Part shown: in pieces, positions 29,355 to 38,166 of the stretch
Position numbering within the stretch: the first letter of the stretch is position 1
How the letters are laid out: each line of letters begins with the position of its first letter
Source of the DNA: Humibacillus xanthopallidus
Lineage (GTDB): Bacteria; Actinomycetota; Actinomycetes; Actinomycetales; Dermatophilaceae
Assembly: GCF_006716675.1 (NCBI RefSeq)
Contig: NZ_VFPM01000002.1
Span: 248,001-312,000 of the forward strand
DNA length: 64,000 nucleotides
Reading direction: 5' to 3'
Translations under genes and position numbers: made by a program
The notes under the pieces: generated by a model
Databases searched by the model: none
What the model was told of the DNA's origin: nothing
The model's input: the letters and a program-made list of their open reading frames with translations, nothing else

Positions 29355-29584
29355 GCAATCAACTCCTGCTCGAACGGGACCGGTGGCCTGCCGGTCAGGG
29401 CTGCGGATGGATCCGAGGCGGCCACATGGTGCCGGCTGTCTCGCATGGTGGTGGTCGCCACGGTGCGCAGCCCACTCTAACGAGAGAACGCTGGCGCCCG
29501 GACGGGTCCCGCTCTAGGGTCGGGTCTAGGGCACCGGTGCGCCGGAGGCTGCCGGCAAGTCGCCGACTCGAGACGGAGGTCGCC

Positions 29585-30016
29585 ATGAAGATTTCGGACG
29601 TGCTGCGGTCCAAGGGCGGGGGCGTCGTGACGATCAAGCCCGACGACACGGTGAGCCATCTGCTCGCCCTGCTCGACGAGCACCGCATCGGTGCGCTCGT
29701 CGTCAGCACCGACGGCGCCGCCGTCGAGGGCATCGTCAGCGAGCGCGACATCGTGCGCCACCTGCACGCCAGCGGCACCGACGTGCTCGACGGGCCCGTG
29801 TCGGCCATCATGACGAGTGAGGTCACGACGGGGTCGGCCGGTGACAACATCGCCGACCTCGCGGGCACGATGACCGAGATGCGCGTGCGCCACGTCCCCA
29901 TCGTCGACGAGGACGGCAAGCTCACGGCGATCGTCAGCATCGGCGACATCGTCAAGCACCGCCTCAGCGAGCTGCAGTCGGAGCGCGACGCGCTCCGCGA
30001 CTACATCACGAGCTAG
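29585..30016 (+). CDS. CBS-domain protein
   Basis: 143 residues made of two CBS motifs (about 8-60 and 73-128; VSERDIVRHL, DGPVSAIMTSEV, RHVPIVDEDGKLTAIVSIGDIVKHRL). Such stand-alone proteins bind adenine nucleotides and act as energy or redox sensors; the target here is unknown. The ATG is preceded by GGAGG. TAGGGT at 29515-29520 is a possible -10. A short C-terminal helix (LQSERDALRDYI) may allow oligomerisation. Confidence 0.85.
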   Translation: MKISDVLRSKGGGVVTIKPDDTVSHLLALLDEHRIGALVVSTDGAAVEGIVSERDIVRHLHASGTDVLDGPVSAIMTSEVTTGSAGDNIADLAGTMTEMRVRHVPIVDEDGKLTAIVSIGDIVKHRLSELQSERDALRDYITS

Positions 30017-30061
30017 CGCCCGCTCCGCGGTTGTCGGTGCCGGTGTGGGCGTCCGGTCGCA

Positions 30062-30067
30062 TACCGT
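30062..30067 (+). promoter_or_regulatory. -10 element for leaderless kinase gene
   Basis: TACCGT in the context GCATACCGT ends 6 nt before ATG 30074. Confidence 0.45.
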
Positions 30068-30073
30068 AGGGGG

Positions 30074-31918
30074 ATGACGGCCTACGACCGGACCGATCGG
30101 GCGCCCAGCCCGCCGTCCGGTGTGCGCGCCGCCCCGCAGGACGGCCGCGACGGCATACCCCGTGAGCGGCACGAGCGGCTCGGCCCCTACCGCCTCATCG
30201 AGGAGATCGGGGAGGGGGGCATGGGCGTCGTGTACCTCGCCCTCGACCCGCGCGGCCGCGCGGTCGCGATCAAGGTGCTGCGCGCCCACATCGCCCACGA
30301 CGACGACGCACGTCGCCGCCTCGGCCGCGAGGTAGACACGCTCTCGCGCATCCGCGACGACCGGGTCGCGAGCGTCATCGACGCCGACATCATGGGACCG
30401 CGCCCCTACATCGTGACCCGGTACGTGCCGGGCCCGGCGCTCGACGAGACGGTCGAGGAGCACGGGCCGCTCGCCCCCGACGAGCTGCTCCGGCTCGCCC
30501 GCGGCGTCGCCGAGGCGATCCGCGCCATCCATGCCTGCGGCGTCGTGCACCGCGACATCAAGCCGGGCAACGTCCTGCTCGAGGACGGCGAGCCCGTGCT
30601 CATCGACTTCGGCATCGCCCACCTGCAGGACGACGTGCGCCACACCGTCGGCGGCCTCGTCATGGGCACCCCGGGCTATCTCTCGCCCGAGCTCGTCGAG
30701 GGCGCCGAGATCACCGACGCCACCGACTGGTGGGGGTGGGCGGCGACCATCACCTTCGCGGCCTCGGGCCGTCCGCCGTTCGGCCGGGCCCGCATGGACG
30801 CCGTGCTCACCCGCGTCCGTGCCGGCGACGTCGACCTCGACGGCGTCGACCCGCTCCTCGTGCCCCTGCTGCGGGCGGCGCTGTCGCCCGACCCCTCCCG
30901 TCGGCCGCACGCCGACGACGTCATCGCGGCCCTCGAGCAGTATGCCGCCGGGCGCGCCGCGACGGTGCCGGCCCCCCGCGGCGGTCCGTGGGACGACGAC
31001 ACGACACACGTCGAGCCGCCACCCCTGCCGCCCGGGTCGACCCAGGTGCTCCAGGAGCGGAGCACGTCGGTGCTGCCTCCTGTGCCGTATGCGCCTCCGC
31101 AGCCGTCGTGGGCGCCCCCGGCCGGGGCTCCCGCCGCCGTGGGCGGGCATGACGGCTACGACCCGCACGACGGCTACGACCCCCAGGACGGCTACGACGG
31201 CTACGACGCCGACCCCTATGCGGGCCAGGAGATCGAGCCGGCCCGTGGGGGGCTGCCGACGACCGACGACTACTGGGGTCGCGGCGTGCCCGAGGACGAG
31301 GCCGAGGACGCCCCCCGTGAGGGCGACCCGCGCATCGGGCTGGCGATGCGCACGGGGCTGCTCGGCGCCGCCGGGCTCGCGTGGGTCGGGGCGCTCGCGG
31401 CGTGGCCAGGCATCGCCCTGCTCGTGCTCGTCGGCTGGTCGGTCATCGCCCGGGCGACGGACCTGTCCTTCACCTCCCTCGTGCTGCGGCGCTACGAGCA
31501 CGGCCGGCGGCGCAGCGACGTCGCGATGGCAGTCGTCACGAGCCCGTGGCACCTCGTCGTCGGCATCATCGCCACCGCGGTGAGCCTCATCCTCCCGGTC
31601 GGCGTGGCGCTCGCCGGGATCTTCGGCTCAGCGCTGCTGCTCGCCGGCACGCGGGGCGGCGAGCTCGGCCCGGGTGCCCCCGTGACCCTCGTCATCGGCG
31701 GCGCGCTCGGTCTGGCGATGCTGTGGTGGGGGCCCGGTGGGGCATCACTGCGACGAGGATCGCGCTCCATCGTGAGACGCCTCGTGCCTGCCGGCTTGTC
31801 GACGCAGATCGTCGCCGGGGTGCTCGCCACGGTCGGGGTGGTCGCGGGCGCGATCGCCATCGCCAACGGGGCGAGCCTGACGTGGAATCCCTTCTCCGGC
31901 AACCCATTCGGCGGTTAG
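30074..31918 (+). CDS. Membrane Ser/Thr protein kinase (PknB-like)
   Basis: 614 residues. Kinase domain about 36-300: glycine loop IGEGGMGVVY, VAIKVL lysine, catalytic HRDIKPGN, IDFG and MGTPGYLSPE. A Pro-rich linker follows (about 305-420) with a run of GYDP/DGYD repeats near residues 358-380. Then five or so hydrophobic helices (about 425-610) that anchor it in the membrane. No PASTA domains, so it is not the cell-wall-sensing PknB type. Substrates unknown. No partner gene is evident. Confidence 0.88.
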   Translation: MTAYDRTDRAPSPPSGVRAAPQDGRDGIPRERHERLGPYRLIEEIGEGGMGVVYLALDPRGRAVAIKVLRAHIAHDDDARRRLGREVDTLSRIRDDRVASVIDADIMGPRPYIVTRYVPGPALDETVEEHGPLAPDELLRLARGVAEAIRAIHACGVVHRDIKPGNVLLEDGEPVLIDFGIAHLQDDVRHTVGGLVMGTPGYLSPELVEGAEITDATDWWGWAATITFAASGRPPFGRARMDAVLTRVRAGDVDLDGVDPLLVPLLRAALSPDPSRRPHADDVIAALEQYAAGRAATVPAPRGGPWDDDTTHVEPPPLPPGSTQVLQERSTSVLPPVPYAPPQPSWAPPAGAPAAVGGHDGYDPHDGYDPQDGYDGYDADPYAGQEIEPARGGLPTTDDYWGRGVPEDEAEDAPREGDPRIGLAMRTGLLGAAGLAWVGALAAWPGIALLVLVGWSVIARATDLSFTSLVLRRYEHGRRRSDVAMAVVTSPWHLVVGIIATAVSLILPVGVALAGIFGSALLLAGTRGGELGPGAPVTLVIGGALGLAMLWWGPGGASLRRGSRSIVRRLVPAGLSTQIVAGVLATVGVVAGAIAIANGASLTWNPFSGNPFGG

Positions 31919-32218
31919 GGCGCCACCCGCTGGTGACCTCGCGACGGTGCCGGACGGCATACCGTCTCGAAATGGGACACACAGGGACAGCACAGCGGTC
32001 TCCGAGAATGTCAAGGAATGGTCAATTCCAGATCACGAAAAGATCTCGGTCCTGCTTGTCTCGTGCCTTTGGCTCACGTACCGTCGGATCTCGGCGGCCT
32101 CCTTCATCCGGAGCCGGATCGGGGTTTTTCCTTCCTTTCCATGTGGTCGCCCGTCGTGCCCGGAAGCCACCGGCGCGCTCCACAACTTCACATGGACACC
32201 CATCAATCCGGTCTCTGA
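31919..32218. other. Upstream region of the riboswitch-rpf unit
   Basis: 300 bp without a credible gene and with unusually low GC. GGCATACCGT at 31956-31965 holds a TACCGT -10 candidate. An ATG follows 6 nt later, but its reading frame runs through the riboswitch, so I read this as a possible promoter with a long leader rather than a gene. Confidence 0.4.
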
Positions 32219-33138
<920 letters not shown>

Positions 33139-33216
33139 TCCGTCGTGAGGCCGGCTCCGGCCGGCTGACGGACTGCCGACGGACTGCTGACGGCCCGCTG
33201 GAGGCTGGCTGACCTG

Positions 33217-33258
33217 GACGGCCCCGCGCGATCACCCCCTGGGTCTCGCGGGGCCGTC
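33217..33258 (+). terminator. Terminator after rpf
   Basis: Perfect 12-bp stem gacggccccgcg / cgcggggccgtc (33217-33228, 33247-33258) followed by CTTCT; loop of 18 nt. Confidence 0.8.
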
Positions 33259-33393
33259 CTTCTGCGTTGCGGGGTGGGTGGCAGCGCTGCTGCGGTGAGC
33301 AGCTTTCCGGTATGCCGTCCGGCTCCGTTACGCTTTCGCCGTCCCGATGACGGTGGCTGGGCTCGTGCTCCTGTCACCCAGGTGTCGGGGCGT

Positions 33394-33469
33394 GCTGGCG
33401 TGGCGCAATCGGTAGCGCACCTGTCTTGTAAACAGGCGGTTAGGGGTTCGAGTCCCCTCGCCAGCTCCA
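33394..33469 (+). tRNA. tRNA-Thr (anticodon TGT)
   Basis: Cloverleaf readable by eye: acceptor gctggcg / cgccagc, D-stem gcgc / gcgc, anticodon stem cctgt / acagg with loop cttgtaa (anticodon TGT, reading ACA), T-arm ggggttcgagtcccc. The CCA end is encoded at 33467-33469. It marks the junction between the core and accessory parts of the window and is a possible integration target. Confidence 0.96.
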
Positions 33470-33838
33470 TCGTGTGACCTGCGAAGACAGGCTCTGACCT
33501 GCGCTTATGCGGCGCCACGGGGCGCTGTGTCCCAGCGTCACAAGCGGACACGACACCGCTCAGACGTACTCTCCAATCGCACGCTAATCGCACGGCGGTG
33601 GCTCGATCGGGAGGTCGCGAGGATCGCTCTGATCGAGTGCGCCCGGGAGTGAATGCAGCACTCGTTCGTCGCCTGTCGTCTCGATTGTGAGGCTGGAAAC
33701 GTCCCCGTACTGCCCTGGCCGGCTGGCCGGCACATGTGTCCGTGTCTGTCAGTCGGTCACTAGGCGGGACGAGTAGCCGTCGAGGGGGTGCTCAGTCGAC
33801 GGGGGCCGTGGTCATGGCTGCACCTGCGCACTGCCCAT
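33470..33838. other. Gene-poor stretch after tRNA-Thr
   Basis: About 370 bp with no confident gene. A 49-codon minus-strand frame (33584-33733, GTG start) ends in LDQSDPRDLPIEPPPCD and looks protein-like, but is too short to name. It could be a remnant. No duplicate of the tRNA 3' end was seen elsewhere in the window. Confidence 0.4.
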
Positions 33839-34510
33839 TCAGAAGCTGCCGATGCCCTTGCCGATGAGTGTCACCCCGATGACGAGCAGCAGCACGGCCA
33901 TGACGGTGGAGTTGTTGTGCACCAGCCAGCTGCGCAGTGTTCCTAAGGGACCGGCCATCCTTGCGGAGGCCGCGAGGTAGGCGGTGACCGGGATGGCAAC
34001 CGTCGAGGCGGCCAGGATCGTGAACACGGCTATGGAGGCGATGGTGCCACTGGCCGTCAGGCTGGCCGAGCCGATGGCCACGCCGGCGGCAGCTCCGAGG
34101 AGGAGGTTCTTTGGGTTGAGCCCCGAGAGCAGGAAGCCCGTCATGAGGGCTCGCGCGGTGGTCATGGTGTCGATGGCCTGCATCCACGGCGGCAATGCAG
34201 GTTCGGTGTCGCCCGTGGGGCGAGATCGCCATTGCTTGGTCGCCAGGAGCAGGAGCAGGCCGCCCAGAACGATCTGGATGGTTCCGGCGATGGGCTTGGA
34301 TGACCCTTCGGCCTCCTGAGGGAGAATGGAGGCGAGCAGGGTGAAGACGGTGACGGCCACGAGGATGCCGAGGATCCATCCGAGCAGAAACCCGATACTG
34401 GTGCCTTTCGCTCTGGGCGAGAGCAGCATCAGGATCGCCGCGATGATCGGGATCGGACTGATCGCGACTCCGAGGGCGAGCGGGAGGACCTCGCCGATGA
34501 CCTCGTTCAC
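33839..34510 (-). CDS. GAP/SfLAP-family membrane protein (LysE-like)
   Basis: 223 residues with six predicted helices, in the Sap/GAP (sulfolipid- or glycopeptidolipid-addressing) family. Family features seen: N-terminal LPLALGVAISPIPIIAAILMLLSPRAKG, then GFLLGWILGI, and the central FLLSGLNPKNLLLGAAAG with its conserved NPK. It probably exports a small molecule or assists lipid transport; substrate unknown. The GTG start overlaps the SulP stop by 4 bp, so both belong to one minus-strand operon. Confidence 0.85.
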   Translation of the reverse strand: MNEVIGEVLPLALGVAISPIPIIAAILMLLSPRAKGTSIGFLLGWILGILVAVTVFTLLASILPQEAEGSSKPIAGTIQIVLGGLLLLLATKQWRSRPTGDTEPALPPWMQAIDTMTTARALMTGFLLSGLNPKNLLLGAAAGVAIGSASLTASGTIASIAVFTILAASTVAIPVTAYLAASARMAGPLGTLRSWLVHNNSTVMAVLLLVIGVTLIGKGIGSF

Positions 34511-36270
34511 GTGCCGTCCTGTCCTGGGGTGGCCGGGGGTGGTGGTTGCTGTTCAGGCCGAGCCGACACGCCACGTGCCGCTTTGATGGCGGCGTCGATG
34601 CTGTCGTACCGGCCGGGGACGTCCGCACCCGGTTCGGCAGTGGCCACGACGTCGCGCACCTGACCGATTGACTTGGCCACGAGCAGCTGGATGCCGCGCT
34701 CGGCCAGCCGGTCGCGTAATGCCACGAGCATCCCGGCGCCGGTGACGTCGATGGTCGGGATCGTCTCCGCATCAAGAACGACAGCGACGGTGTCTCCCCT
34801 GACGGCGTCCAGCACGGTGTCGCGCACGTGGTCGGCATTCGCAAAGAACAACCCCGACTCCACCCGCAGCACGACGACATCAGTGGTGGGTGGCACCTCG
34901 GGAGCGCGGTCCTGGTCGACCCAGTCGCCCGGACCTGGGCGTCGCACGAGCCGTGCGACGTGCGGGCGCGAGGACCGGTAGAGCAGCACGATCACTGAGA
35001 CGCCGATGCCTATGAACAGGCCCGGCAGGGTGTCGAAGACCAGCACGCCGAGGAGGGCGGCCAGGGCGGCGATGAAGTCGACCCGAGTGGTGTGCCGGTA
35101 GATCCGGCCGAGTGGCCCGGTCCACACCCGGTACAGGCGGCTCAGCGAGGCGATGTCGACGAGCTCGATGACGGCGGCGATGACCACCGCGGCGAGCACC
35201 GCCTCGGGGAGGTCCTCGAACAGGCCGGTCAGGAACAGCAGTGTAATGACGGTGAGTGCGGCGACGGTCAGCCCTGACACTTGGGACTTGGCGCCGGCGC
35301 CGCCGTTGACGGCGGTCTTGGACAGGCTGCCGTTGACGACCATCCCGCCGAACAGCCCCGACCCGACATTGGCTGCGCCCATCCCGAGCAGCTCGGCGTT
35401 CGGGTCGACGTCGTAGCCCTCCTTGGCGGCGTAGGTCTTCGCCGCCCCGAGTCCCTCGGCGAAACCGATGAGAAGCACCCCGAAGGCTGGGCCCACCAAC
35501 GCCAGGTAGTGGTCCAGACCCACGTCGGGCAGCGCCAGACTTGGCAGACCCGAGTCGATCGGTCCGACGATGTCCAGCCCCTGCTCATCGAGGCCGAACA
35601 GGGCGACCGCGGCGATGCCGGTGAGCACGACGACCAGCGACGCGGGCACCAGCGGCAGGTAACGCTTGAGGACCAAGATCACGACCAGCGATGCCATGCC
35701 GACCGCGGTGGTCAGCCAGTCGATGTCGCGCAGCTCACCAAGGATTCCCCAGAGCTTCTCGAAGAAGCTCCCCGGTGGTTTGTCGATGCCCAGAAGCGCG
35801 GGCACCTGGCCGATGATGATGGTCAGGGCGAGGCCGATGATGAAGCCCTTGAGCACCGGCTCGGAGATGAACGAGGCGATGAACCCCATCCGCACCACTC
35901 CGGCCAGAGCGCACAGCAACCCCATGACGACGGCTAGTGCCGCTGTGGTGGCGGCGAAGTCAGCACCTCCCTGACTGGCGACGTCAGCGACAACGCTGGC
36001 CGACAGGGCCGCCGTGCCCGACATCGTCGCGACCACCAGGTGCCGCGAGGAGCCCAGGAGGGGATACAGGATGAGGGACGGCACGGCCGCGTACAGTCCG
36101 ACCACCGGCGAGACCCCGGCGATCGTGGCGTACGCGAGCGACTCCGGTACGAGCACCGCCCAGACCGTCAGGCCGGCGAGGAGGTCCCCGGTCAGCCACG
36201 TCCTGCGGTACCCGCCGAACGAGGGCGCGAGCCACCTCGGGCGCCGGGTAGTCCTCGTCCTGTCGGTCAT
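34507..36270 (-). CDS. SulP-family anion transporter with STAS domain
   Basis: 587 residues. Transmembrane core about 15-430 with the SulP signature (DLLAGLTVWAVLVPESLAYATIAGVSPVVGLYAAV) and FAEGLGAAKTYAAKEGYDVDPNAELLGMG. A C-terminal STAS domain follows (about 440-560; VVVLRVESGLFFANADHVRD, VVLDAETIPTIDVTGAGML). Family members carry sulfate, bicarbonate or other anions; this one may import sulfate freed by the nearby sulfatase, which is inference. ATG chosen at the family N-terminus. Stop overlaps the SfLAP gene. Confidence 0.9.
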   Translation of the reverse strand: MTDRTRTTRRPRWLAPSFGGYRRTWLTGDLLAGLTVWAVLVPESLAYATIAGVSPVVGLYAAVPSLILYPLLGSSRHLVVATMSGTAALSASVVADVASQGGADFAATTAALAVVMGLLCALAGVVRMGFIASFISEPVLKGFIIGLALTIIIGQVPALLGIDKPPGSFFEKLWGILGELRDIDWLTTAVGMASLVVILVLKRYLPLVPASLVVVLTGIAAVALFGLDEQGLDIVGPIDSGLPSLALPDVGLDHYLALVGPAFGVLLIGFAEGLGAAKTYAAKEGYDVDPNAELLGMGAANVGSGLFGGMVVNGSLSKTAVNGGAGAKSQVSGLTVAALTVITLLFLTGLFEDLPEAVLAAVVIAAVIELVDIASLSRLYRVWTGPLGRIYRHTTRVDFIAALAALLGVLVFDTLPGLFIGIGVSVIVLLYRSSRPHVARLVRRPGPGDWVDQDRAPEVPPTTDVVVLRVESGLFFANADHVRDTVLDAVRGDTVAVVLDAETIPTIDVTGAGMLVALRDRLAERGIQLLVAKSIGQVRDVVATAEPGADVPGRYDSIDAAIKAARGVSARPEQQPPPPATPGQDGT

Positions 36271-36293
36271 CCGCGGTCGCTGACAGCCGCCGG

Positions 36294-37685
36294 TCAGACG
36301 GGCACGATGTCGCCGAGCTTCCAACTGCGGTCGAAGTAGCTCTCGAGCGGGCCATACAGGCGGAAGTAGGAGAACCAATGCCGGCCGGGAATGGTCGGCA
36401 CCCAGTTGGACTCCTTCCCTTCCGGTGCGGTGGGTCCGAACCACACGTCGACCGAACCGTCGTCGTTGCGCACGAGGTCGGCGTCACGCGAGCCGCGGTC
36501 ACCACGCTGTTGCTCGTTGTCGATGAGGCACCTCGTCCATGCGTCGTACACCGTCGCGGACCAGAACAGCTTCGCCGGCGGGTCAGCCGGGACGTGCAGG
36601 GTGTAGTTCTGCCCGCCGTCCAGCCACGCCCCGTTGGCATCGGTGTAGGCACCGAGGTAAGCCTGCCCCGCGCCAGGGGTCGTGCTCTTCATCGCCTCCG
36701 AGAAGCTGACCGCCTCGTAGAACCATGACGCGCGCTCGAGCAGCTCGTCGTAGCCCTCGCCGCGCTGCGCCGGGTTGTCGAGCACGATCGCGAGGTCCCA
36801 CGTCCGGTCGGGCCAGTACCGTGAGCCGGGGAACTGCTTGGCGAAGGTGTTGGCCTGCGCCATCAGCTCACCTGCCCTGGTAGCTCTGGTAAGGATGCGG
36901 GTGAGCCGCTCGTCGGGCTCGAACGGCTTCCCGCGCTCTATGCCGAGGCGCTTGAGCATGGCGAGGAAGAACCGGTCGCGCTCGTCGACGACCTCGTCCT
37001 GGTAGATGCCGTGCAGGCGCACCCAGTAGTCGAGCCCGCGCGGCTGATCTCCCGACCATGCGCGTCCTTCGGGTGAGACCACGCGCGTGGGGGCGGGGTT
37101 CTCGCGCTGGTCGTACGGGTAGATCCGCACGGCATCTACCAGCGCCTGAGCCCTCTGAGGGTCCGGGTCGAGCGTGCGGAACCCGAACATGATGTTCATG
37201 CCCGTGGCGCGTTGGACGTACCAGCCGTCCCCGACCTCAGGCGGGTCCTGCCCGGGCGGTACGACGACGTGCCGCCCACCCCTTCCGGCATCCGGGCCCA
37301 TTTCGCCCATGACGGCGAACTCGCGCTGCCAGAAGTCCGACATGCCTCCGGCGGTCGGGCCCGGGGGAAGCTCGATCACCAACGGGCCAGTCTCGCTCAA
37401 GTCGAAGAAGTTGAGGATGTACGGCGTCGTCGCGTTGGCAGTGATCAGCCCGAGCCGGTCGCGATAGGAGACGTAGTGCACCAAATCCGAGCTGGTCGCA
37501 CCGAACACGTCGTAGTGCTGCGTCTTCCACTGCGCGTACGACACCAGCGGCAACGCCCACAAGTACGCCTGGCAGGCCATCTGGTAGTCCAGCTCGTCAA
37601 ACACAAGTCCCAGGTCCTGGCGCCGCGGCAACTCGCCGTCCATCGCAACCCGTGACAAGTACCCCGCCCGATCAGAGTCCGACAT
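36294..37685 (-). CDS. DUF1254/DUF1214 domain protein
   Basis: 463 residues. DUF1254 occupies about 30-160 (AYLWALPLVSYAQW, VHYVSYRDRLGLITANATTPYILNF), and DUF1214 about 330-445 (NYTLHVPADPPAKLFWSATVYDAWTRCLID, VWFGPTAPEGKESNWVPTIPGRHWFSYFRLYGP). Function unknown; no signal peptide is visible. It sits 23 bp upstream of sulP in the same orientation, so it is probably first in that operon. The ATG has GGGGG upstream. Confidence 0.88.
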   Translation of the reverse strand: MSDSDRAGYLSRVAMDGELPRRQDLGLVFDELDYQMACQAYLWALPLVSYAQWKTQHYDVFGATSSDLVHYVSYRDRLGLITANATTPYILNFFDLSETGPLVIELPPGPTAGGMSDFWQREFAVMGEMGPDAGRGGRHVVVPPGQDPPEVGDGWYVQRATGMNIMFGFRTLDPDPQRAQALVDAVRIYPYDQRENPAPTRVVSPEGRAWSGDQPRGLDYWVRLHGIYQDEVVDERDRFFLAMLKRLGIERGKPFEPDERLTRILTRATRAGELMAQANTFAKQFPGSRYWPDRTWDLAIVLDNPAQRGEGYDELLERASWFYEAVSFSEAMKSTTPGAGQAYLGAYTDANGAWLDGGQNYTLHVPADPPAKLFWSATVYDAWTRCLIDNEQQRGDRGSRDADLVRNDDGSVDVWFGPTAPEGKESNWVPTIPGRHWFSYFRLYGPLESYFDRSWKLGDIVPV

Positions 37686-38166
37686 AACCCCCAGCGTGCC
37701 ACGAGAACACGCCGAACGCCTTACGACGAAACAGCCACCTTTCAATCGCTCAAGCCAGTGATCATCAGCCGTGGAAGAAGGGAGGCGAGATCGCTTGATA
37801 GACAGCAGCCAGAAGTCCCTTTCTCTCCCCCTACGCGTCGGCGGGCTCACGGAGCGTCGCCGTATGAGGGCATCAATCAAGCCGTGAAGGTTCACCCGAG
37901 TCTGGTTGACAAGGTCAATCTCGGGAAATGGTCATCGCCTTCGTCCTCCCTCATCAATCTCACCAGGCGCGCCGCCAACCCCGGCGGTCGACGTGCTCGA
38001 CCGAGCGGAGGACGCAGACCAGGCTCAGCCCGTGTTCGAGGCAGCCGACGGTGAGATGGCGCGTGACCCTCTCGCCGTGCGCCAACTCGTCCTCGGTCTC
38101 GAAGGGGTCACCGACATGGATGTGACTGGCGCCGCGCCCTGGTGACAACCGTGCCCTCGGCCGGGC
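37686..38166. other. 481-bp gap without confident gene
   Basis: Lower GC than the surroundings. Minus-strand reading 37960-38148 gives a 62-residue frame (HIHVGDPFETEDELAHGERV near the start) that is protein-like, but it has no clear Shine-Dalgarno and no known family. It may be a degraded gene. Promoter of the DUF1254-sulP-SfLAP operon is expected near 37,690-37,760. Confidence 0.4.
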
